Below are positions 43,135 to 51,388 of a DNA stretch of 64,000 nt, one piece after another. The number at the start of each line of letters is the position of its first letter. The stretch's first letter is position 1. Source of the DNA: Pseudobutyrivibrio sp. ACV-2 (GTDB taxonomy: Bacteria > Bacillota > Clostridia > Lachnospirales > Lachnospiraceae). Under the pieces are notes generated by a model. That model was not told where the DNA came from. It saw nothing but the letters and a program-made list of their open reading frames with translations, and did not search any database. Location: contig NZ_FNQZ01000005.1 of the NCBI RefSeq assembly GCF_900107545.1, positions 124,001 through 188,000 on the forward strand, written 5' to 3'. A program made the position numbers and the translations under genes.

Positions 43135-43163
43135 AGTATAGTTATTTAGACTTTTAAAGTCAA
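43135..43163 (-). promoter_or_regulatory. Promoter of the asnS-asnA leader
   Basis: Minus-strand TTGACT (43158-43163), a 17-base spacer and TATACT (43135-43140). Transcription would start near 43128, about 20 bases before the leader-peptide ATG. Confidence 0.75.
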
Positions 43164-43212
43164 GTATCTTTTTATAGCTAACATTCCAATGTTTCCACCA
43201 ATGCTAACTCTC

Positions 43213-43443
43213 CTAAGGCAAAGTGCACTCCTTTTGCCTTTTCAAGTCTTCCTCCCACTGGTTTTCAAACACCCTTGTAAAATGGCACTCCCCACTGATT
43301 GCAAAGAAAGGCTTACCATCTATGGTCATATAATAATTGGTAAAACCAATCTCTCTCCCATCCGGATTTTTCCCATAGAATGTCTTTGATAAAGGATAAA
43401 TCTCTTGGTTTCTTGCCTTTGTAAAATCTAACAAATGTCCCAT
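43213..43443 (-). pseudogene. N-terminal stub of a GH35 beta-galactosidase
   Basis: 76 residues. YPLSKTFYGKNPDGREIGFT and NYYMTIDGKPFFAISGECHF followed by W-E-xDLKR are the opening of GH35-type beta-galactosidases, before the catalytic barrel. The frame stops after KRQKECTLP and the remaining 500 or more residues are absent. The GAGGGA ribosome site is intact. Remnant only. Confidence 0.75.
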
Positions 43444-43478
43444 AAAAATCCCTCATTCTCCCTCATAATTAAAAACTC

Positions 43479-43507
43479 TTGATATCAATTTTTGACCCAA
43501 TTATAAT
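43479..43507 (+). promoter_or_regulatory. Promoter of the DUF4317 gene
   Basis: TTGATA (43479-43484), 17-base spacer, TATAAT (43502-43507), 52 bases before the ATG. Confidence 0.7.
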
Positions 43508-43559
43508 TATAAAGCATGCTGAATAAGATGTAACTAATTACTATCAGGAGTAAAGATTT

Positions 43560-44783
43560 ATGAATAAAAAAGAAATAAATGAAATAAAGCGCCGTTTTAA
43601 GAAGGATTCCTGCAACTTTGACAAGATGGTAGGCTGCTATGTAGATGCCAATAAGGAAATGGTTCTTACATTCAAAGAGACCTTCCTGAATCTTGAGGAT
43701 GAGGAATTCCATAAATATTTAGAGATTGCAAACAAATCACTTTCTGGAACGGTAGGAAACAATTTGTTAGAGCTTCCATTTGACCCTAATAATGAAATCG
43801 AAGGCAGTGGTCACGACCTGCTTATGAGACTTCGTGAAACAAGACTTCAGGATGAGAAGCTTCTTATTGAATATTACAACCGTATTATTGAATCCTACGA
43901 TTATGTAGGCAACTTCCTGATTCTTTTATATCACGACACTTACGATATTCCTATGAAAACCACTGATGAGCTCACACTTGATGAGTCAGAAGAAGTATAC
44001 GACTACATCATCTGTGCTATCTGTCCTGTTGCTCTTTCAAAACCAGGTTTGGGCTATCGTGAGGCTGAAAATCGCATCGGTGCCCGTGAACGTGACTGGG
44101 TTGTAGGGCCTGTAGATACCGCATTTACATTCCCATGTTTTTCTGAGCGCACCACTGATTTACATGCTTGCCTGGCATACACTAAAAATACCAAGGAACC
44201 ACATGTAGAATTCTGGGAAAACTGCATCGGCTGTGGCGTAAAAAAGACCTCAACTCAAAAGAAAAATGCGTTCAACAATATTCTTGATCAGGCTCTTGGA
44301 GAAGAGACAGATGAAACTATCGAAACAAAACTTGATATCCAGCAGAACCTGTCTGATTTCATCACTGTTGAAACTGAGCGTCTAGGACAGGATGAACCAA
44401 TCATTTTAGAGCCACAGGATGTTGCTAATATCCTTACAGATTCTGGTCTTTCTGATATGAAGGTAGAAAAGATCCAGGCTAAATTTGAAAATTATTTTGA
44501 AGAGCAGCTTCCACTTGCTGAAGAAATTCTTGACGAAAAGGCTCTTAAGAATAACGAGCTTCGCGTAGAGAAAAACGTTCTCAAGGAAAGAGTCGTAGAT
44601 CTTACAAAACAGCTTAAAGAAGTCAGCGGTGTTACAGAAGATGGCAAGCAGGCTGACATTGTGGTAAAGGTGTCATCTGAAAAAGCAGCAGATATCACAA
44701 CGGCTTTTGTTGATGGTAAAAAATGTGTCTGTGTTCCTATTGAACCAGACGAAGTGTTTATGCTAAACGGTGAGCAGATTTAA
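43560..44783 (+). CDS. DUF4317 family protein
   Basis: 407 residues, cytoplasmic, no signal peptide. The opening MNKKEINEIKRRFKKDSCNF and the middle segment CPVALSKPGLGYREAENRIG, PVDTAFTFPCFSERTTD are typical of the DUF4317 family of Clostridia. A charged coiled-coil-like stretch occupies about 300-360. Function unknown. It stands alone between a strong promoter and a bidirectional terminator. The start has AGGAG 8 bases upstream. Confidence 0.8.
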   Translation: MNKKEINEIKRRFKKDSCNFDKMVGCYVDANKEMVLTFKETFLNLEDEEFHKYLEIANKSLSGTVGNNLLELPFDPNNEIEGSGHDLLMRLRETRLQDEKLLIEYYNRIIESYDYVGNFLILLYHDTYDIPMKTTDELTLDESEEVYDYIICAICPVALSKPGLGYREAENRIGARERDWVVGPVDTAFTFPCFSERTTDLHACLAYTKNTKEPHVEFWENCIGCGVKKTSTQKKNAFNNILDQALGEETDETIETKLDIQQNLSDFITVETERLGQDEPIILEPQDVANILTDSGLSDMKVEKIQAKFENYFEEQLPLAEEILDEKALKNNELRVEKNVLKERVVDLTKQLKEVSGVTEDGKQADIVVKVSSEKAADITTAFVDGKKCVCVPIEPDEVFMLNGEQI

Positions 44784-44793
44784 TACACATGTA

Positions 44794-44846
44794 AAAAAGG
44801 ATTTTCAATACAGACATTTAAGTCTCATTGAAAATCCTTTTTTACA
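44794..44846. terminator. Bidirectional terminator between DUF4317 and sdaAB
   Basis: AAAAAAGGATTTTCAAT and ATTGAAAATCCTTTTTT form a perfect 17-bp stem with an A/T-run on each side, serving both converging genes. Confidence 0.9.
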
Positions 44847-44859
44847 TTGCAAATGCTTT

Positions 44860-45519
44860 TTAATTTGGTGAATAATAAGATACTTTAAGTATTCCTTCAA
44901 GGTTCCTAAGTATATCTATGGTTTCCTCTAAAACCTCATCATCACACTCAATCACCATTACTGCTTCACCGCCACGATGTTTGCGATACAGCTGCATTGT
45001 GGCTATATTTATTCCCTGTTTTCCAAGGACGCTTGTAACCTCTGTAATATAGCCTGGCTGATCCACATTGTGAACTATTAACGTAGGTGACTCACCAGAA
45101 AAGTTGACTGCCACCTTGTCTAATCCACAAACCTGTATTCTGCCTCCACCTAAGGATGCGGCAACCACCTCTACTTCTGCTCCACTGACTCCATGCATTA
45201 CAACCTTTGCGGTGTTTGGATGAGCATCAGTTAAATCTATTGTTTCTATTGTAAATCTAAAGCCCTGTTCTTTTGCTATTTCAAAACTGTCTGGGATGCG
45301 AATATCATCGCAGGCCATGCCAAGAAGTCCTGCTACAATTGCCTTATCAGTACCATGGCCTTTTCCGGTTTTAGCAAATGAACCGTGCAGATAAATTTCT
45401 GCGCTCTCTATTTTTTCTCCCATTAGCTTGGCGCAGACATTACCTATTTTGGCAGCGCCTGCTGTGTGGGAACTGGATGGACCTACCATAACAGGTCCTA
45501 TAATATCAAAAATATTCAT
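44860..45519 (-). CDS. sdaAB: L-serine dehydratase beta subunit
   Basis: 219 residues. N-terminal part MNIFDIIGPVMVGPSSSHTA then GHGTDKAIVAGLLG is the serine-binding region; a C-terminal ACT domain (LIVHNVDQPGYITEVTSVLG, EAVMVIECDD) probably senses serine. With the alpha subunit (46481-47341) it forms the oxygen-sensitive iron-sulfur enzyme turning L-serine into pyruvate and ammonia. A P1-family peptidase gene lies between the two subunits. Confidence 0.93.
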   Translation of the reverse strand: MNIFDIIGPVMVGPSSSHTAGAAKIGNVCAKLMGEKIESAEIYLHGSFAKTGKGHGTDKAIVAGLLGMACDDIRIPDSFEIAKEQGFRFTIETIDLTDAHPNTAKVVMHGVSGAEVEVVAASLGGGRIQVCGLDKVAVNFSGESPTLIVHNVDQPGYITEVTSVLGKQGINIATMQLYRKHRGGEAVMVIECDDEVLEETIDILRNLEGILKVSYYSPN

Positions 45520-45532
45520 TAATCTCTCCTAA

Positions 45533-46480
45533 TTAAAGGACGCTTCTTTTTATCGCTTCACACATAACGTGGTTTGCAAGTGTACCTACCACATCTGTAT
45601 TTGCAACAACGTCACCTAATGACATGGCATAGATGCTGTCTCCATCCATTGATGTGTGGATTGGTCGGATACATCTGGCATACCCATCGTGAGCCATGCC
45701 TGCCACCTTACATAATTTAGTCTTATCAAGCTTTGCATTGGTAAGGATAATACCAATGGTTGTGTTGGCTGTAAAATCCGGCTGTTCAGCAGCATACATT
45801 CCAAGCATCAGCTCCTCGCAGGATTGTTCATTAAGCTCAGTGCCATCTTCATTTAGAACACCAGCTATTCTTTTTCCTGTCTGGTAATCATAAATATCAC
45901 CTAAGGCATTGGTACACACTATGGCGCCAACCTTTAAATCACCAAGCTGAACTGCGTAGCTTCCAAGTCCTGTTTTAGTACATCTGTCTCCACCAAGCAC
46001 CTTTCCTACAGTGGCACCACAGCCACAGCCATAGGCTCCATCCCGATAGTTTCCTGATTCATCTTCAAAGGCTTTAGCTGCTGCTTCATAGCCCATCTTT
46101 TTATCAGGGTACACATCACTTTTACCTATAAGCAAATCAAAAATATCAGACTGACATACAAGGGGAACTCTGACAGGTCCTACCGGAAAACCGATATCAT
46201 GCTCAGCAAGATATTTCATAACACCGCCTGCTGCATCAAGACCAAAGGCTGAGCCGCCACCTAAAACCACAGCATGAACTACCTCTGCTGCTGCAAGTGG
46301 GTCCATAAGACCTGATTCTCTGCTGGCTGGACCGCCACCTCTGATATCAAGCCCCGTAGGTGCCCCCTCAGGAGCGATGATTACAGTGACACCTGTTTTA
46401 GCATCATCATCCTCGACCTGACCTATCTTTACATTCCCAATATCGCATATACGAATTTCATTTAAAATGTTTTCAAACAT
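45533..46480 (-). CDS. P1 (S58/DmpA-like) family peptidase
   Basis: 315 residues of the Ntn-type aminopeptidase family. Visible: TDIRGGGPASRESGLMD-like opening (GLDIRGGGPASRES), VVHAVVLGGGSAFGLDAAGG, GATVGKVLG and ANTTIGIILTNAKLDK, where self-cleavage before the Thr would free the nucleophile. The C-terminus has DGDSIYAMSLG. Family members cut beta-alanyl or D-amino-acid amides. It starts at the base next to the sdaAA stop and ends 13 bases before sdaAB, so it is co-expressed with serine deamination. The substrate is unknown. Confidence 0.85.
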   Translation of the reverse strand: MFENILNEIRICDIGNVKIGQVEDDDAKTGVTVIIAPEGAPTGLDIRGGGPASRESGLMDPLAAAEVVHAVVLGGGSAFGLDAAGGVMKYLAEHDIGFPVGPVRVPLVCQSDIFDLLIGKSDVYPDKKMGYEAAAKAFEDESGNYRDGAYGCGCGATVGKVLGGDRCTKTGLGSYAVQLGDLKVGAIVCTNALGDIYDYQTGKRIAGVLNEDGTELNEQSCEELMLGMYAAEQPDFTANTTIGIILTNAKLDKTKLCKVAGMAHDGYARCIRPIHTSMDGDSIYAMSLGDVVANTDVVGTLANHVMCEAIKRSVL

Positions 46481-47341
46481 TTAAATCTCCCCCTTTATCC
46501 TTTCACCAGTAGGTGTAGCAGCTACACCACCATTTCCAGTTTCTTTAATGTCCGGGCTCATACTTTTTCCAATGGAATTCATTGCATCAAAAACCTCATC
46601 AGCAGGAATCCTGCTTTCGATACCTGCCATGGTAAGCTCTGCAGATGTGACTGCATTCATGGCTCCACACACATTTCGTTTTACACAAGGCACTTCCACA
46701 AGTCCTGCCACAGGGTCACAGGCCAGGCCCAAAAGATTTTTAAGTGCAAGGGCTGCTGCATTGGCACTGTCTCTTCCATTACCACCTTTTAGATATACAA
46801 GACCTGCTGCTGCCATTGAGCTGGCTGCTCCAATCTCTGCCTGACAGCCACCTTCAGCACCTGCCAAGGATGCACGGCTTGCTATTACTGCCCCTACTCC
46901 TGCTGCCACATACAAGGCCTCGGTCATTTTGTCATCAGATAGCCCCAACTTTTCCTGAGTGGCTATGAAAACAGCTGGAACCACACCACATGAGCCGGCA
47001 GTTGGTGCTGCAACTATTCGCTTCATACAGGCATTTCCTTCTGCCACTCGAAGTGCAAGCTCCATGACTCTTCCTGTAAAATCACCTACAAGAGGCTGTC
47101 CTTCGTTCAGATATTTTCTAAGCTTTCCAGCTTCCCCGCCAACAAGTCCGCTATTGCTTTTCATGCTGCTGTCATACTCCAAAGCAGACTCCTTCATAGC
47201 GGTGTACATCTTTTTCATCAAATCAAAAGAAGCGTCCTTTTCTATGGCACGCTCCTTACAATCGTCCTGCTGCACCAGCTTCCAAAACGGTGTACCGGAC
47301 TCTTCTTCAATTTTGCATAATTCTTCAATTGATTCAAACAT
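46481..47341 (-). CDS. sdaAA: L-serine dehydratase alpha subunit
   Basis: 286 residues, the catalytic subunit. Cysteines for the 4Fe-4S cluster appear in CMKRIVAAPTAGSCGVVPA, LACDPVAGLVEVPC and KRNVCGAMNA. The end (DIKETGNGGVAATPTGERI) is typical. The start is the ATG at 47339-47341; its ribosome site AAGAGG lies inside the 3' arm of a long leader hairpin. It is the first gene of sdaAA, peptidase, sdaAB. Confidence 0.93.
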   Translation of the reverse strand: MFESIEELCKIEEESGTPFWKLVQQDDCKERAIEKDASFDLMKKMYTAMKESALEYDSSMKSNSGLVGGEAGKLRKYLNEGQPLVGDFTGRVMELALRVAEGNACMKRIVAAPTAGSCGVVPAVFIATQEKLGLSDDKMTEALYVAAGVGAVIASRASLAGAEGGCQAEIGAASSMAAAGLVYLKGGNGRDSANAAALALKNLLGLACDPVAGLVEVPCVKRNVCGAMNAVTSAELTMAGIESRIPADEVFDAMNSIGKSMSPDIKETGNGGVAATPTGERIKGEI

Positions 47342-47344
47342 AAA

Positions 47345-47414
47345 ACGGCCTCTTGATTATTATTATTTCTAGAATTAATAATACATAATCCTAAATACTA
47401 TATCAAGAAGCCGT
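47345..47414 (-). promoter_or_regulatory. Leader hairpin hiding the sdaAA ribosome site
   Basis: On the minus strand ACGGCTTCTTGAT (47402-47414) can pair with ATCAAGAGGCCGT (47345-47357), 12 of 13 bases. The second arm contains AAGAGG, the only ribosome site of sdaAA, 7 bases before the ATG, and is followed by TTTT. It may act as a terminator for clpB, as a translational switch, or both. Confidence 0.5.
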
Positions 47415-47423
47415 ATTTTCATT

Positions 47424-50015
47424 TTACTGACCGCAGCTTGCTGTAAGCTGTGCACCGTCACTATCAATTGTTATGACACTACCTTCGTGGATGTCCCCAC
47501 CAAGGATAATCTTTGCAGCCATTGTCTCTACATTTTTCTGAATGTATCGGCGAAGTGGGCGGGCGCCGTATACAGGATCATAGCCCTGGTCGATGACAAA
47601 TGTCTTTGCTGCATCTGTGAGCTTTATTGTAAGCTGTCTGTCTGCAAGTCTTTCGTTAAGCTCTTTAAGGATAAGATCAACGATTCCACCGATGTTGTTT
47701 TTAGTCAATGGCTTGAACATGATGATTTCATCAAGTCTGTTCAAAAACTCTGGGCGGAAGGAATTTCTAAGCTCATTCATTACCATATCATTTGTCGCCT
47801 GGGTGATCTCGCCGGTTGTTTCATCAATACCTTCAAGCAGATATTGTGAACCAAGGTTTGAGGTCATGATAATGATTGTGTTTTTGAAATCCACTGTGCG
47901 TCCTTGAGAATCGGTGATTCGGCCATCATCAAGCACCTGAAGTAAAACATTGAATACATCAGGATGAGCCTTTTCCACCTCATCAAAAAGCACTACCGAA
48001 TATGGCTTACGACGTACTGCCTCTGTAAGCTGACCGCCTTCATCATATCCTACATATCCTGGAGGTGCTCCTATGAGTCGGCTCACGCTAAATTTCTCCA
48101 TGTATTCGGACATATCAAGTCGAACCATTGCATTTTCATCATCGAACAGTGCCTGAGCCAAGGTCTTTGCAAGCTCAGTCTTACCTACACCGGTAGGTCC
48201 TAAGAATAGGAATGAACCGATTGGTTTGCTAGGATCCTTTATGCCGGCCTTTGAACGGATGATTGCCTCAGATACAAGCTTTACTGCATCGTCCTGACCC
48301 ATTACTCGCTTGTGCAATTCCTCGTCAAGATGAAGTGTCTTGCTGCGCTCTGTTTCATTAAGTTTGGCAACTGGAATGCCTGTCCATCTGGAGATAATGC
48401 GGGCAATCTCTTCCTCTGATACATTTTCATGAACCAGATTTGCGTCTCTGTCCTTCAGCCTTGCCTCTGCTTCATCAAGCTTTGCCTGGAGTTCTGGAAG
48501 ACGTCCATACTGAAGCTTGGCTGCTTCTTCAAGGTCATATTTCTGCTGGGCAATCTTTATCTGGCCCTGAACATCCTCAAGTTCTTCCTTTACTTTTGCC
48601 ACATCCTCAACAAGCTTTTTCTCATTGTCCCATGCAGCTTTTTTGCCGTTGTACTCATCTCTGAGCTCTGAGAGCTCCTTCTGCAAATCCGCAAGACGAT
48701 CCTGAGAAAGCTTATCTGTTTCCTTTTTAAGGGCTGCCTCTTCAATTTCAAGCTGCATTACACGCCTGTTCATTTCATCAAGCTCGGCTGGCATTGAATC
48801 CAGCTCTGTTTTGATAAGAGCACATGCCTCATCCACCAGGTCAATGGCCTTATCTGGAAGGAATCTATCTGATATATATCTATTAGAAAGTGTTGCTGCT
48901 GAAACCAGCGCACCATCTGTGATCTTTACGCCGTGGAATACCTCATAGCGTTCCTTCAGGCCTCTAAGGATTGAAATGGTATCTTCCACTGTAGGCTCAT
49001 CCACCATAACTGGCTGGAAACGACGCTCTAATGCAGCATCCTTTTCGATGTATTCACGGTACTCATCCAATGTAGTGGCACCAATACAGTGTAGCTCGCC
49101 ACGGGCAAGCATAGGCTTTAGCATATTTCCTGCATCAAGACCACCGCTGCCATTTTTACCAGCACCGATAATAGTGTGAAGCTCATCTATAAACAGGATG
49201 ATTTCGCCATCAGAATTTTTGATTTCATCAAGGACAGCTTTTAATCTTTCCTCAAACTCACCCTGATATTTTGCACCGGCAATCATAGAACCGATTTCAA
49301 GTGAGAATACCTTTTTATTTTTAAGCGCATCAGGCACATCACCTCTGACAATACGCTGAGCCAAGCCCTCTACTACTGCTGTTTTACCAACACCAGGCTC
49401 ACCGATAAGCACTGGGTTATTTTTCGTCTTTCGGCTAAGAATTCTGATGACGTTTCTGATTTCCTCATCTCTGCCTATAACAGGATCAAGCTTATTATCA
49501 CGGGCTCTTTCCACTAGGTCATAACCATATTTTTCTAAAGTGTCATAGGTAGCCTCTGGATTATCCGTATTTACGGTTTGGTTGCCACGCACTGTAGCAA
49601 GCACTGACAGGAATGAATCTCTTGTTATACCAAAGGTCTTAAAGATGTTTTTAATTGGAGTGCTAGGCTTTTTAATCATGGCAAGCATCAGATGCTCAAC
49701 AGATACATAGCTGTCTCGCATGGCTTTGGCCTCATCCTCAGCATAGGTAAGGACATAATTCAGATGCTGGCCAACACGAAGTTCTCCACCCTGTACCTTT
49801 ACTCTGGCGTTTAGGGCTGCATCTATCGCATTTACGAATTGTGTAGTATCGATATTCATCTTGCTAATCAACGAAGGAATCAGCCCATTCTCCTGACGCA
49901 TCAACGCCATCAGCAAATGCTCCTGCTCCAGTTCCTGATTGCCATACTCCATCGCTATCTTTTCACAGCCATTTATGGCTTCGATTGATTTCTGTGTAAA
50001 TTTCTGGATGTTCAT
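47424..50015 (-). CDS. clpB: ATP-dependent disaggregase ClpB
   Basis: 863 residues, full length. N-terminal Clp_N repeats (about 1-145), first AAA+ domain with Walker A GEPGVGKT near 205, a long middle coiled coil (about 400-525; [22 protein letters not shown]), second AAA+ domain with GPTGVGKT near 605 and a C-terminal D2-small domain. The middle domain separates it from ClpC. Works with DnaK to free aggregated proteins. A perfect CIRCE operator lies in its leader, so HrcA should control it. Confidence 0.96.
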   Translation of the reverse strand: MNIQKFTQKSIEAINGCEKIAMEYGNQELEQEHLLMALMRQENGLIPSLISKMNIDTTQFVNAIDAALNARVKVQGGELRVGQHLNYVLTYAEDEAKAMRDSYVSVEHLMLAMIKKPSTPIKNIFKTFGITRDSFLSVLATVRGNQTVNTDNPEATYDTLEKYGYDLVERARDNKLDPVIGRDEEIRNVIRILSRKTKNNPVLIGEPGVGKTAVVEGLAQRIVRGDVPDALKNKKVFSLEIGSMIAGAKYQGEFEERLKAVLDEIKNSDGEIILFIDELHTIIGAGKNGSGGLDAGNMLKPMLARGELHCIGATTLDEYREYIEKDAALERRFQPVMVDEPTVEDTISILRGLKERYEVFHGVKITDGALVSAATLSNRYISDRFLPDKAIDLVDEACALIKTELDSMPAELDEMNRRVMQLEIEEAALKKETDKLSQDRLADLQKELSELRDEYNGKKAAWDNEKKLVEDVAKVKEELEDVQGQIKIAQQKYDLEEAAKLQYGRLPELQAKLDEAEARLKDRDANLVHENVSEEEIARIISRWTGIPVAKLNETERSKTLHLDEELHKRVMGQDDAVKLVSEAIIRSKAGIKDPSKPIGSFLFLGPTGVGKTELAKTLAQALFDDENAMVRLDMSEYMEKFSVSRLIGAPPGYVGYDEGGQLTEAVRRKPYSVVLFDEVEKAHPDVFNVLLQVLDDGRITDSQGRTVDFKNTIIIMTSNLGSQYLLEGIDETTGEITQATNDMVMNELRNSFRPEFLNRLDEIIMFKPLTKNNIGGIVDLILKELNERLADRQLTIKLTDAAKTFVIDQGYDPVYGARPLRRYIQKNVETMAAKIILGGDIHEGSVITIDSDGAQLTASCGQ

Positions 50016-50094
50016 AAACTCACCTCCTAAATCCCAGGGGTTTTCTCCCTTTAAACAAGCATTTCGATTTACTAATTATGTTCTAGCACAAAAA

Positions 50095-50121
50095 TTAGCA
50101 CTCTACAAGAGAGAGTGCTAA
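50095..50121 (-). promoter_or_regulatory. CIRCE operator (HrcA binding site)
   Basis: TTAGCACTC-N9-GAGTGCTAA, a perfect match to the CIRCE consensus, 80 bases before the clpB ATG. HrcA represses heat-shock genes through this site. Confidence 0.95.
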
Positions 50122-50187
50122 TAATTTATAAATATTTTAGATTTTATATCCTTAAATTAAATATCCCTAAATTACTATATGTTATGT

Positions 50188-50500
50188 CTAAAAACAATCA
50201 ATATCAGTCAACTTATACTGCGACCAAGACTCCATTGTCATAGGAGTGGCCGAATATTTCCAAATACCATCTTTTTCAAGATTATTAATATTTGCTACAG
50301 CTGTTCCAATTTGTGCTCCATCGTCATCATATAGTGCAAATGTGATTTGAGCGTATGTTAAATCTCTTCCTGTTGTATTTTTCAGAGAGCCTTTAATGGA
50401 AACCACTCCCAAAGAATCCCTCTGTGTTTCTGGTTCTGTTATTACTTCAAAATCTTCTTTATTTGTCGATTCTATAAAGCCTACAGTATTTTTTGTATCA
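50188..50500 (-). pseudogene. FxLYD-domain protein fragment
   Basis: The last 74 codons (SIKGSLKNTTGRDLTYAQIT, FALYDDDGAQIGTAVANINN) match the FxLYD domain of secreted Firmicutes lipoproteins. The frame stays open upstream to beyond 50530 without a ribosome site, signal peptide or lipobox and runs into the XRE gene on the other strand. It looks like a gene that lost its 5' end. Confidence 0.55.
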
Positions 50501-50536
50501 TTGTTTAATGAAGAAAAAGTAGGAAGGTATAGAAAA

Positions 50537-50737
50537 ATGCTCCAACTTCGAATTGATGAAATACTAAAGGAACAAAACCATACAAAATATTGGTTGTTTA
50601 AGCGTATGGAACCAATGAGCTATCAAAATTTTAATAGAATTTACAACAACGAAACATCATCTATTAAATTTGACACATTGGAAAAACTAAAGCTTGCTCT
50701 AGACGTTAGTTATGAAGACTTGTTTAAAGAAGTGTAA
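50537..50737 (+). CDS. Small Cro/CI-type HTH regulator
   Basis: 66 residues from the ATG at 50537, with AGGAAGG upstream. The HTH of the YozG/Cro type: MLQLRIDEILKEQNHTKYWL, then YQNFNRIYNNETSSIKFDTL, ending KLALDVSYEDLFKEV. Relatives act as single-domain repressors. It lies just upstream of the antisense RNA promoter of the second toxin locus, so it might affect that module, but no binding site is evident. Confidence 0.8.
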   Translation: MLQLRIDEILKEQNHTKYWLFKRMEPMSYQNFNRIYNNETSSIKFDTLEKLKLALDVSYEDLFKEV

Positions 50738-50749
50738 ATTAAAAATCAA

Positions 50750-50778
50750 TTGAAACTAACCTTTAATAATGTTATATT
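50750..50778 (+). promoter_or_regulatory. Promoter of antisense RNA 2
   Basis: TTGAAA (50750-50755), 17-base spacer, TATATT (50773-50778). The start point would be near 50786. Confidence 0.65.
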
Positions 50779-50785
50779 ATAGATA

Positions 50786-50890
50786 AAGAAAGCACCCACT
50801 CCAAAGTGGATGCTCCCGAGATGAGATTTATTTACCTCTCAGTGAGAGGCGCCTCTCCCGTTTGCCGACAGGAGAGGCATTATTTTTTTC
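50786..50890 (+). ncRNA. Antisense RNA to toxin copy 2 (type I antitoxin candidate)
   Basis: About 105 nt, beginning with the hairpin AGCACCCACT/AGTGGATGCT, then CCTCTC/GAGAGG, then the terminator stem 50851-50878 (GCCTCTCCCG arm) and a T-run that overlaps the end of the toxin gene. The same three-stem order is seen at 8775-8873. The first hairpin read in reverse ends the toxin mRNA, so the two RNAs overlap at their 3' ends. Confidence 0.62.
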
Positions 50891-51002
50891 GCTTATTATT
50901 TCTCTTATCGAGAAAGTTAAGCAACGTCAAAAGAGTATCACAAACCATAAATGGCAATGCTATAATACCTAGCACAATCATCAAGATTTCATAATCGCTC
51001 AT
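50880..51002 (-). CDS. Putative holin-like type I toxin, copy 2
   Basis: 40 residues, MSDYEILMIVLGIIALPFMV then a tail ending DKRNNKRKK identical to copy 1. One membrane helix, basic C-terminus. GGGAGGTGGCGCCA precedes the ATG. Upstream, TTGAAA (51133-51138)-N17-TAAAAT (51110-51115) on the minus strand is a good promoter, and the leader segment CGGTTCATCCG followed by GAAAGTACCCATGAC is shared with copy 1. Same family caveats as copy 1. Confidence 0.72.
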   Translation of the reverse strand: MSDYEILMIVLGIIALPFMVCDTLLTLLNFLDKRNNKRKK

Positions 51003-51274
51003 TGGCGCCACCTCCCTTCCGTTAGCATCCAATTGCTCGGATACCATATAGGCTCGGGAGACCACCACCCTGTCATGGGTACTTTCTGTACGGATGAACC
51101 GCGCATTTAATTTTAGTACATACGTTTGCATTTTTCAATGTAACATATATTATTTCTAGGTACTTTTATAGGTACATTTCTACAATAATTAATACATCAC
51201 TTTTTACACCAATTTTACAATAATTTATAAATTAAAAATTCATTGAATCCTGTCAGTGATGTTATATTATATAT

Positions 51275-51385
51275 AAAGAAAGCACCCACTCCAAAGTGGA
51301 TGCTACCGAGTTGAAACTACTTTAAATGCTCATTTCATTAAGAGCACAGCCTCTCCCGTTTGCAGACAGGAGAGGCATTTTTATT
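51275..51385 (+). ncRNA. Orphan antitoxin-like RNA without a toxin gene
   Basis: Same order of elements as antisense RNA 2: hairpin AGCACCCACT/AGTGGATGCT (about 51290-51304), a variable middle, and the terminator stem GCCTCTCCCG/GGAGAGGC with a T-run (about 51349-51385). The converging toxin ORF is missing; the GH3 gene ends there instead. Its promoter is weaker: no good minus-35 at 17 bases from TATATT. It may still serve as the GH3 terminator. Confidence 0.5.
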
Positions 51386-51388
51386 TAA

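Noticed and set aside
42914-43140. T-box riboswitch before asnS
   Set aside because: The AGGGTGGNACCGCG-type antiterminator sequence and a specifier stem are absent; the Asn-rich ORF with alternative hairpins explains the leader better.
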